Below are positions 49,161-55,963 of a stretch of 64,000 bases of DNA, in pieces (positions within the stretch are counted from its first letter, which is position 1; each line of letters begins with the position of its first letter). The stretch is from Rhodocyclaceae bacterium (GTDB lineage Bacteria; Pseudomonadota; Gammaproteobacteria; Burkholderiales; Rhodocyclaceae). The notes under the pieces were generated by a model. That model ran no database searches. It was given only the letters and a program-made list of their open reading frames with translations, and had not been told where the DNA came from. Location of the stretch: the NCBI GenBank assembly GCA_006218025.1, contig VBWA01000001.1, positions 186,001-250,000 of the forward strand, written 5' to 3'. Both the position numbers and the translations under genes were made by a program.

Positions 49161-49394
49161 TCATTCGTCGCCGGCCACCGGTGGGCGCTGGGGCACTTTG
49201 TCAAGAATGGCCCGAAACGCCTCCGGGTTAGCGCGGCCGGCGCGCGTGCGAAGATACGTCTCGGCGGTCAGAGCGGAGATTTTCTCCACCACTGCGCTCA
49301 TGACAAACTGATTGACGGGCACACCTTCCAGGTCGGCCATCTCCTGAAGGTGGCGTTGGATGGAATTGGGCAGGGTCAGATTCAAGGTAGTCAT
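49161..49394 (-). CDS. Antitoxin of a PIN-type toxin-antitoxin pair
   Basis: 77 residues: LNLTLPNSIQRHLQEMADLEGVP at the start is a ribbon-helix-helix-like DNA-binding pattern, and the C-terminus is a charged tail likely to cover the toxin. Its start overlaps the PIN gene's stop by 4 bp (ATGA at 49391-49394), so the two are coupled, with the toxin gene first. The 218 bp between this gene and the DUF2281 gene hold nothing I can name. Confidence 0.75.
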   Translation of the reverse strand: MTTLNLTLPNSIQRHLQEMADLEGVPVNQFVMSAVVEKISALTAETYLRTRAGRANPEAFRAILDKVPQRPPVAGDE

Positions 49395-49816
49395 TGCAGT
49401 TCCTCCAGCATGATTTTCGGGCTAACCACTTCAATCCCGAACCGGGACGCCGGACCAAAGTCCTTGGCGTTAAAGCTCACTATACGCGGCACTTGCGCGG
49501 CGACCGCCAGTTCCAGAACCATATCGTCGCTGGCATCCGGCAGACAGGGCCGCCACAGGAAATAGATTGCCTGAAAATCGGCGAGCGCGCACAGGTTATC
49601 AAGCACAAGCTCCACCTCGGCATCGCTCAGATTCAACACTGCCTGATTGCGCTTGAGCACGTCTTCGTATTCGAACAGCAATGGCGACGACAGCACGATG
49701 CGCACCCTGCGTTCGTCAATGGCCCGCAGCAGTTGATACGACTTTCCGCTGGCCGAATACAGGCCGGCATACAGCACATTGGTGTCGAGAACAATGCGCG
49801 GCGGCGTGTCAGGCAT
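49391..49816 (-). CDS. PIN-domain toxin (putative RNase)
   Basis: 141 residues of the COG1569 PIN family: LDTNVLYAGL (first Asp), LLFEYEDVL (Glu), and DASDDMVLELAV then VSFNAKDF (later acidic residues). PIN toxins cut RNA using metal ions held by these acids, all of which are present. Start ATG 49816 follows AGAGGAGAATCTCC. The antitoxin gene overlaps downstream. A dispersed-repeat copy lies 16 bp upstream of the start. Confidence 0.85.
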   Translation of the reverse strand: MPDTPPRIVLDTNVLYAGLYSASGKSYQLLRAIDERRVRIVLSSPLLFEYEDVLKRNQAVLNLSDAEVELVLDNLCALADFQAIYFLWRPCLPDASDDMVLELAVAAQVPRIVSFNAKDFGPASRFGIEVVSPKIMLEELQ

Positions 49817-49831
49817 GGAGATTCTCCTCTG

Positions 49832-49890
49832 AAAAGTTATGCGAAGCGGTATCCCCTTGTGGGACGGCGCCGACGGCACGGCGCCCAACG
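49832..49890 (+). repeat. Dispersed repeat, long form (copy A)
   Basis: GTTATGCGAAGCGGTATCCC, then a GACGGCGCCGACGGCACGGCG block. It is directly oriented with copy B at 50324, and the two bracket the truncated methylase gene. Confidence 0.7.
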
Positions 49891-49948
49891 CGGCGACTCC
49901 AATGTCGCCGACCGAGGCATTGCGTTTCCCGCCCGCAAACCCGCGTCG

Positions 49949-50308
49949 TTACTGGGGGACAACGGAAATTATGCCCAATTGGTCTCGAAGTCGGATATCG
50001 CGGTCGCAGACCACCAGCAGCGGCGGATTCTCAAGCTCCAGGCTGTAGTCGGTGAGCTGCTTCAGCGCGGCGCGCAGATCGCGCCCCGGCCGCTTGTTCT
50101 CCCAGCCGAAGTGGCCGCGCTTCCAGACATCGGCCCAACCATCACCGCCGCTGGCCTTGCCGGCGCCGCGCTCGAAGCAGTAGTTGTCGGGGTCGCGCGG
50201 CTTGTCCACACCGAGCATTTCGCACAGGTCGTCGAAGTGGCCTTGCGCGCCGGCCCGCTCGGTGAGCGGGTTGTTCTGCCACAGGGCGATGAACTGTGCG
50301 GGTGTCAT
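49949..50308 (-). pseudogene. N-terminal fragment of a restriction-type DNA methylase
   Basis: 119 residues matching the start of large MmeI-like DNA methyltransferases: MTPAQFIALW, then FDDLCEMLG, YCFERGAGK, GGDGWADVWKRGHFGWE and LENPPLLVVCD. The family continues for 800 or more residues with the methylase motifs; here the match ends at LVVCD, followed by about 17 unrelated residues and a stop. Only the leading domain remains, so the gene is dead. It is bracketed by direct copies of the dispersed repeat at 49832 and 50324. Confidence 0.8.
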
Positions 50309-50323
50309 GCAGGCATTGTCGCC

Positions 50324-50376
50324 GAAAGTTATGCAAAGCGGTATCCCCTGGGACGGCGCTCGCGGGACGGCGCTAG
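50324..50376 (+). repeat. Dispersed repeat, long form (copy B)
   Basis: GTTATGCAAAGCGGTATCCC, then GACGGCGCTCGCGGGACGGCG. It lies 26 bp past the stop of the cluster 2 regulator and upstream of the methylase fragment, in the same orientation as copy A. Confidence 0.7.
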
Positions 50377-50401
50377 CAGGGCAGGCGGCTTGCCCTGGCC
50401 T

Positions 50402-51751
50402 CTACGGCTCGCCTTTCGCCTTGATTCCGAGCCGGCGCAATTTTTCCCAGAGAGTTTTGCGCGTAATCCCCAGCGCCTCTGCGGCGTGGGTCATGTGCCC
50501 GCCGTGCCGTTCCAGGATCAGCGCCAGATAATCGCGTTCGCACGCCATGAGGTATTCCGTGAGGGATTCCGACGCCGGCTGATGCACGGCGATCTCGCCG
50601 TCGAGGCTGCCGCCGAAGAACGCTTCGGCGCCGAGCAGGGGGCCGCTGGAGAGGATGCAGGCGCGCTCCACCGCGTGCTTCAGTTCGCGCACGTTGCCCG
50701 GCCAGGCGTAATGCAGCAGCGCCTGCTCGGTGCGCGGGTCGAGGCGGCGCCGTTCCCCGGCATGAGCGCGGTTGAACTCCTCGACGAAATGCCGCACGAA
50801 CCAGCGAATGTCTTCCGGCCGCTCGCGCAGCGGGGGAATGCGCAGGTGAATCACATGGATCCGGTAGTAGAGGTCTTCGCGGAACTGGCCGGCTTCGACC
50901 ATGGCGCGCAGGTCGCGATGGGTTGCGCAGACCAGGCGAAAATCCGAGGTAATGGGCTTCTCTCCGCCAAGACGGGTCAGGCGCTGGTCCTGCAGCACGC
51001 GCAGCATCTTGGCCTGCATCGACAGCGGCATTTCTCCGATCTCGTCGAGGAACAGCGTGCCCTGGTGCGCCTGCTCGAACAGCCCGCGCTTGGCCTTGAC
51101 CGCACCGGTGAAGGCGCCGCGCTCGTAACCGAAGAGTTCGGCTTCCATCAGCGACTCGGGAATCGAGGCGCAATTGACGGCGACGAATTCGCCCGCCGCT
51201 CCGATCGCATGACGGTGGAAAAGTTTCGCCACGTGCTCCTTGCCGGCGCCCGACTCGCCGGTGACCAGCAGCGCGGTGGCGTGGCGCGCAAGCCGCGGGA
51301 TCGATTCGGCGATGCGCTTCATCGCCGGCGAAACGCCGAGCGATTCGTCCCCGGTATCGGTGACCGCGCCGTAGCCTTCGGCCAGGCCGCGCACCTTCTG
51401 CACCAGGACATCGACGTCGAAGGGCTTGGTGACGTAATCTGCGGCGCCGGCCTTGAGCAGATCCACGGCACGATCGATGGTGCCGAAGGCGGTCATGAAC
51501 AGGAAGGGCGGCAAACGCGGCTGCGCCTCCTTGAGTTCGAGGAACAGGTCGCCGCCATTGCGGTCCGGGAGCCGGATGTCGCTCACCACAACGCTGTAGC
51601 GGTGGGCGCCGATCGCATCGGCGCCTGCCGCCGCCGAGCGGCACCAGTCCACCTCAAACCCCTCCAGGCGGAACAGCTGGCAAAGGGATTCGCCCATGAT
51701 CTCGTCATCCTCGATGAGACACAGGCGCAGCGAGGATTCAGTTTTCGACAT
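50402..51751 (-). CDS. NtrC-type sigma-54 response regulator, cluster 2
   Basis: 449 residues. The receiver has an Asp near residue 57 in SDIRLPD. The AAA+ domain has GESGAGKEHVAKL, the GAFTGA loop and FLDEIGEMPLSMQ. The C-terminal Fis-type helix-turn-helix reads THAAEALGITRKTLWEKL. It resembles the cluster 1 regulator throughout, including the recognition helix region (GISRKNLWEKM against GITRKTLWEKL), which predicts similar DNA targets. I chose ATG 51751, which overlaps the kinase gene by 14 bp. It is the last gene of the cluster 2 sensory operon. Confidence 0.95.
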   Translation of the reverse strand: MSKTESSLRLCLIEDDEIMGESLCQLFRLEGFEVDWCRSAAAGADAIGAHRYSVVVSDIRLPDRNGGDLFLELKEAQPRLPPFLFMTAFGTIDRAVDLLKAGAADYVTKPFDVDVLVQKVRGLAEGYGAVTDTGDESLGVSPAMKRIAESIPRLARHATALLVTGESGAGKEHVAKLFHRHAIGAAGEFVAVNCASIPESLMEAELFGYERGAFTGAVKAKRGLFEQAHQGTLFLDEIGEMPLSMQAKMLRVLQDQRLTRLGGEKPITSDFRLVCATHRDLRAMVEAGQFREDLYYRIHVIHLRIPPLRERPEDIRWFVRHFVEEFNRAHAGERRRLDPRTEQALLHYAWPGNVRELKHAVERACILSSGPLLGAEAFFGGSLDGEIAVHQPASESLTEYLMACERDYLALILERHGGHMTHAAEALGITRKTLWEKLRRLGIKAKGEP

Positions 51752-53186
51752 AGGGAATTTCGGCACGGAAGGTGGTGCAGCCGGGCTCGCTGTCCACCGC
51801 CAGGCCGCCGCCCAGCTGCTGGACGATCTGATAGACCACCCAGAGACCCAGCCCGTAACCTTTTTCACGGCCGCTGGCGAATGGTTCGAAAAGATATGCC
51901 ATCTGCTCGTCGGGAATGTGCTTGCCGTCGTTGCACACCGAGAATCTCAGCATCCCGTCTCCGGTGGTGAGGCCGATACGCACGCGGCCGCCCTCGTCGG
52001 CGGCGGCGATGGCATTGAGCAGGAGGTTGAGCAGGATCTGCCGCAGCAGCGTTGCCGGCAGAGGCAGCGACCGCTCCAGCGGGGCTTCCCTGACGATAGT
52101 GACGGAACGGGCGCGGGCCTCGGCGTCGACCAGGATCAGCAGATCGTCGATGTCCGCGGGCTCGAACGGGCGGTCCTGCAGTTTGGTTTCGACCAGCAAG
52201 GCGGCCACGGTATGGCGGATCTGCGTGAGGCCGCGCTCCAGCAGCGACAGCGTCTGGTTCGCCAGCGGGTCGCCGGCGCCGTGCCGCTGGTAGGTCTTGA
52301 TCGCCGTCAGCATGCCGCCCAGGGGGTTGTTGATCTCGTGAGCGATGCCGGCCGTCATCCGGCCGATGGCGGCCAGTCGCTCCGTGACCAGCATCTGGTC
52401 TTCCAGCTCCTGCTTGTGCTTCAACTCGCCGACCATGCGGCGAAAGGCGTCGCCCAACTGCCCGATCTCGTCGCGGCTTTTCGGCAATTCGGCCAGGCGC
52501 GCCACTTCCAGATCGTCCGGCACGCGGCGCATGGCTTCGGCCAGGGCAAGCAGGGGCTCGCCTGTGCGCCGCGCCCAGATCCATGAAAACGGCAGTATCA
52601 CCACCAGCACCAGCAAGGTGACGAATGCCGCCTGCCCCACCAAACCAATAAATCGCGGCAGAAACGAGATTTTCGAATAGCCGAGGATGACATGGCCGAG
52701 CGCGACGCCATCGGCCACCAGCGGTGACATGACGAAGTAATGGGCCGAATCGGCCGGCTCGATGACCTGCTGTTCAGTCGGCCTGGTTTTCATCAGCGCT
52801 GCGCGCAACCGTCCGTAGACGCCGCCGCGGCTGGCCGGGCTGCTGCCGATGGGGAATTCCCGCGGCCGGGTGGAAACGAAGACGTTGAACTCGGCGTCGG
52901 TCACCAGCACCACGTCGGCCTGCAATTCGGGCGCAATCGCGGTGGGATCGCGGGCCGACTGCAGAATCTCGTAGGCGCGCCAGATGTCGTCGTGCAGCAC
53001 CGGCGTCACCAGCGTGTTGGCCAGCACCCGCGCCAGGCTCTTGCCGTGGGCATCCAGGTTCTGCCGCATCTCGTCGTACTCGCGCGTCACCAGGGCTGCG
53101 GTGACCGCCAGTGCGGTGCCGAGCACGGCCCCCATGACGCGCAGCGGAATTTTCCAGCGCAGCGAGAGATCGGCGAGCGCGATCAA
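51738..53186 (-). CDS. Sensor histidine kinase, cluster 2
   Basis: 482 residues. The layout equals the cluster 1 kinase: two membrane spans (about 15-33 and 185-205) around a periplasmic domain containing NTLVTPVLHDDIWRAYEI, then a HAMP-like segment. The phosphoacceptor His lies near residue 281 in AGIAHEINNPLGG, and the ATPase domain has LLNAIAAADEGG and KGYGLGLWV. It overlaps the binding-protein gene by 4 bp. The shared periplasmic segment in both kinases suggests a common way of reading their binding proteins. Confidence 0.92.
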   Translation of the reverse strand: MIALADLSLRWKIPLRVMGAVLGTALAVTAALVTREYDEMRQNLDAHGKSLARVLANTLVTPVLHDDIWRAYEILQSARDPTAIAPELQADVVLVTDAEFNVFVSTRPREFPIGSSPASRGGVYGRLRAALMKTRPTEQQVIEPADSAHYFVMSPLVADGVALGHVILGYSKISFLPRFIGLVGQAAFVTLLVLVVILPFSWIWARRTGEPLLALAEAMRRVPDDLEVARLAELPKSRDEIGQLGDAFRRMVGELKHKQELEDQMLVTERLAAIGRMTAGIAHEINNPLGGMLTAIKTYQRHGAGDPLANQTLSLLERGLTQIRHTVAALLVETKLQDRPFEPADIDDLLILVDAEARARSVTIVREAPLERSLPLPATLLRQILLNLLLNAIAAADEGGRVRIGLTTGDGMLRFSVCNDGKHIPDEQMAYLFEPFASGREKGYGLGLWVVYQIVQQLGGGLAVDSEPGCTTFRAEIPYVEN

Positions 53187-54061
53187 ATTTTCCGCACCCG
53201 CGCTGCCATGCGCGCGATTTCATCGAACAGGGATGGCTGGCCGACGACAAAACCATCCAGGCGCAACAGATGCAACAGTTCGGCGCCCTCGGCATCGGCC
53301 GGCATTTCGAGCAGGACGGCGCGGAAGCGCTGCAGTCCAGCCGCGGACATGTCCGGGCGCGCGACGAACGGCGGATGTCCGAATTCCGGCGAACGCTCGA
53401 TGATGCGCGTGCTGCGGGTCAGCGCGGGATGGGTCTCGGCCAGCGTTTCCCAGACATAGCCGTCTACCGCGCCGCCGTCGGCCAGACCGACGCCGACGGC
53501 CTCGACCACCTTGCGGTGCCCCCAGGTGAAGAAATTGCGGGAAAAGAAAGTCGTCGGATTCTCGCCCATGGCCGTAAGGCGATACTGCGGATAAAGGTAG
53601 CCCGAATTCGAATCGGGGTCCGAATATGAAAATACCTTGCCGCGCAAGTCGGTCAGGCTGTTCGATTTCCTGTCATCGGCGGGCACGATGAGATAGGACT
53701 GGTAATACGGCCGGCCGCGCCACAGCGGCACCGCGACCAGACGCAACTCATGCCGGTAGCGTACATAGGGATAGCCGCAGATCCAGGCGAAGTCGATCTT
53801 GCTGCCGCGAATCAGGTCCAGCACCTCGCGGTAGTTTCCCCGCTGCACGAACACCACCGGCCGCTTTAGGCGACGCTCCAGCCACACCCGCCAGCGCGTC
53901 AGAAAACTAAGCTGATCGTCGAGGAACACCGGCGTCAAGCCGATGCGCAGGACACCGGTTTCGGCGCGCACAGGCAGCAAGGGCATGGCGGCGACGGCCA
54001 GCGCGGACCGGAGAAACGTCCGTCTGCGCGACCCGGCCGAGCTGTAATCGCCTGCATTCAT
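53183..54061 (-). CDS. PhnD-like periplasmic binding protein (sensor partner, cluster 2)
   Basis: 292 residues. The signal SRRRTFLRSALAVAAMPLLP is Tat-like. The mature fold is PhnD-like: VLRIGLTPVFLDDQ, FAWICGYPYV, GKVFSYSDPDSNSGYLYPQY and FFTWGHRKVVEAVG, with GGAVDGYVWETL. These match the cluster 1 protein segment by segment, so the two are paralogues. It probably binds an oxyanion and informs the adjacent kinase. I chose ATG 54061; an upstream in-frame start at 54145 would run through the palindromes at 54113 and lacks family support. Confidence 0.87.
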   Translation of the reverse strand: MNAGDYSSAGSRRRTFLRSALAVAAMPLLPVRAETGVLRIGLTPVFLDDQLSFLTRWRVWLERRLKRPVVFVQRGNYREVLDLIRGSKIDFAWICGYPYVRYRHELRLVAVPLWRGRPYYQSYLIVPADDRKSNSLTDLRGKVFSYSDPDSNSGYLYPQYRLTAMGENPTTFFSRNFFTWGHRKVVEAVGVGLADGGAVDGYVWETLAETHPALTRSTRIIERSPEFGHPPFVARPDMSAAGLQRFRAVLLEMPADAEGAELLHLLRLDGFVVGQPSLFDEIARMAARVRKI

Positions 54062-54112
54062 GGCGATGATGATAAGCGCGAAATCCGCCGCGCCGGCTTC
54101 GATTTCGGCGAC

Positions 54113-54172
54113 GTTACGCGTGCGTAGCAAGTTGCAGCGCAGCATCGGAGACGAGTGTTACGCCAGCGTAAC
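54113..54172. promoter_or_regulatory. Operators GTTAC-N6-GTAAC between cluster 2 operons
   Basis: A perfect site at 54157-54172 reads GTTACGCCAGCGTAAC. A near-perfect one at 54113-54128 reads GTTACGCGTGCGTAGC. The half-sites equal those of cluster 1. They centre about 113 and 157 bp upstream of the predicted sigma-54 start near 54278, and 60-110 bp upstream of the divergent binding-protein gene. Confidence 0.65.
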
Positions 54173-54249
54173 GATGGCCGCAAGGCCGCACTCGCGAGTC
54201 GCGGCGTAAATCCCTAACGGCGACAAGGGATTGGCTTCGGATCGGCGCA

Positions 54250-54267
54250 AATGGCCCGGATGTTGCG
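54250..54267 (+). promoter_or_regulatory. Candidate sigma-54 promoter for the cluster 2 reductase operon
   Basis: AATGGCCCGGATGTTGCGT has TGGC (54252-54255) and TTGC (54263-54266) with the required N7 spacing, an excellent -24/-12 match. The predicted start is near 54278, leaving an 85-base leader before the B subunit gene. The NtrC-type operators lie upstream at a normal distance. Confidence 0.7.
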
Positions 54268-54362
54268 TAAAGGAAACGGCAGGCTGGTCCATCGGGCGCT
54301 GATTTTCGCGCACGGCGACCAGAACAAGAATCGCATCGCTGTATTCAGAGGAGACAAGGCAG

Positions 54363-55073
54363 ATGAGTGAAGAATTGAGGGTCTCTCCCATCGAGACACG
54401 CGGCGTCGCCGGCAAGCGGCGCTTTGCCATGGTGGTCGATACGCGCCGCTGCATCGGCTGCATGGCCTGTCAGGTTGCGTGCAAGGCCGAATACGACACC
54501 CCGCTCGGAGTCAATCGTACCTGGGTTCCCTACAAGGTCGTCGGCAAGTATCCCAATGTGAAAAGACAATTCCTGCCGCGGCTGTGCAATCACTGCGACG
54601 ATGCGCCCTGCGTGCGCAACTGCCCGGTCGAAGCCACCTTCAAGGTCGAGGACGGTGGCTTCATTTTGCAGCGCTATGAGCGCTGCATCGGCTGCCGCAG
54701 CTGCATGGCGGCCTGTCCCTACAACGCGCGCTTCATGCTGCCTTCGCATCGCACCTACACGCCGATCACCAACGTGGTCGACAAGTGCACCTTCTGCTTC
54801 CACCGCGTGACGCAGAACCTGGTGCCGGCCTGCGTACAGACCTGCATCGGACGCTCGCGCGTGTTCGGCGACATCAACGATCCGAAGAGCGAGGTGTCCT
54901 ACCTCGTGGCGAACAACGCGACCCAGGTACTGCGTCCGGAGGAAGGCACCAAGCCGCACGTCTTCTACATCGGCGCCGACCGCAATGCGACCGAGTTCGG
55001 CCGCGACGCCTACCACAAGCCTGAAGTCATGGAACCCGAGCGTTCCGCCTTCAAGCGCAATTTCAAGATCTGA
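54363..55073 (+). CDS. Four-cluster [4Fe-4S] subunit, cluster 2 reductase
   Basis: 236 residues with four Cys groups: CIGCMACQVACK, CNHCDDAPCVRNCP, CIGCRSCMAACP and CTFCFHR...ACVQTC. It is of the NrfC/PsrB type, shorter than the cluster 1 B subunit and without its insert. It relays electrons from the NrfD-like anchor to the catalytic subunit on the periplasmic side. It is the first gene of the B-C-A operon, 10 bp before the anchor gene, and is preceded by a sigma-54-type promoter. The 3' end adds an unusual basic tail. Confidence 0.92.
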   Translation: MSEELRVSPIETRGVAGKRRFAMVVDTRRCIGCMACQVACKAEYDTPLGVNRTWVPYKVVGKYPNVKRQFLPRLCNHCDDAPCVRNCPVEATFKVEDGGFILQRYERCIGCRSCMAACPYNARFMLPSHRTYTPITNVVDKCTFCFHRVTQNLVPACVQTCIGRSRVFGDINDPKSEVSYLVANNATQVLRPEEGTKPHVFYIGADRNATEFGRDAYHKPEVMEPERSAFKRNFKI

Positions 55074-55083
55074 GAGGGACATC

Positions 55084-55941
55084 ATGGGTGAATACGTCTG
55101 GTTTCACGATGTGTCGTGGCACGCAAGCTATGCCATCTACTTTTTCGTCATCGGCATCTGTGCCGGCCTGTCCTTCCTTTCCTACGGATCATGGCTGACC
55201 CCGGCGCTGCGACCCCTGCGGGAAAAGGCGGCCTACGGTTCCTTTGTCCTGCTGGCGCTGGGCGGTCTGCTGCTGATCGCCGATCTGTCGCAGCCGCTGC
55301 GCTTCTTCAATGTGCTCAATCCGGCCTACCTGAGCTTCACCTCGCCGCTGGCCTGGGGCTCGTTGAACATCGCCGCTTTCGGCGTCGCTTCCGTTCTCTA
55401 CGTACTGGCGCTGAACAAGGGAGACGAGGCCAGGGGCCGGCTGCTGGCGACGGTGACCGCGCTGCTGGCGCTGGGCCTGCCGGTCTACACCGGCTATGAC
55501 CTGGCAGTACACCAGTCGCGGCCGGTGTGGAACACGCCGATCATGCCGGTGCTGTTCGTCGCCCTGGCCGTCGCTTCCGGCTCCGCGGTCGGCTCGCTGC
55601 TGGCCGGCGCCAATGAGGCGGCGCAGAAGGTGCTGCATCAGTACATGCTGTGGTCGACCGCCGCCGTGGGCGTCATGCTGGTATCAATCCTCGGCACCAC
55701 CCACTATGGTGGCTCGGCGTCGGAACTGACCTTCATGATCATGACCACCGGCACCATGGGACTGATCTTCGTCGGCGCGGGCATCCTGGCCGGTACCGCC
55801 GCGCCGGTCGCACTGCTGCTGGCGCCGATGGGTCGCCAGCAGAACGGGCTGATGCTGTCCGCCCTGCTGATCCTGGTCGGCAGCGCCGCGCTGCGCTATG
55901 CCCTGCTGATGGGCCCACAGCAATTGCAGACCCTGTACTGA
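55084..55941 (+). CDS. NrfD/PsrC-like membrane anchor
   Basis: 285 residues with about eight hydrophobic spans, starting MGEYVWFHDVSWHASYAIYF. NrfD-type subunits take electrons from membrane quinol and hand them to the Fe-S subunit. The segment LVSILGTTHYGG and the last spans fit the family. I chose ATG 55084, preceded by GAGAGGG; an upstream frame overlaps the B gene. Lying between the B and A genes, it gives the order B-C-A that is also known from the selenate reductase SrdBCA. Confidence 0.88.
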   Translation: MGEYVWFHDVSWHASYAIYFFVIGICAGLSFLSYGSWLTPALRPLREKAAYGSFVLLALGGLLLIADLSQPLRFFNVLNPAYLSFTSPLAWGSLNIAAFGVASVLYVLALNKGDEARGRLLATVTALLALGLPVYTGYDLAVHQSRPVWNTPIMPVLFVALAVASGSAVGSLLAGANEAAQKVLHQYMLWSTAAVGVMLVSILGTTHYGGSASELTFMIMTTGTMGLIFVGAGILAGTAAPVALLLAPMGRQQNGLMLSALLILVGSAALRYALLMGPQQLQTLY

Positions 55942-55963
55942 CAGGTCAGAGGAGATAGAGAAC

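Noticed and set aside
49394-51970. An 858-codon plus-strand frame.
   Set aside because: It is antisense to the PIN toxin, methylase fragment and NtrC-type regulator, all of which have clear motifs.
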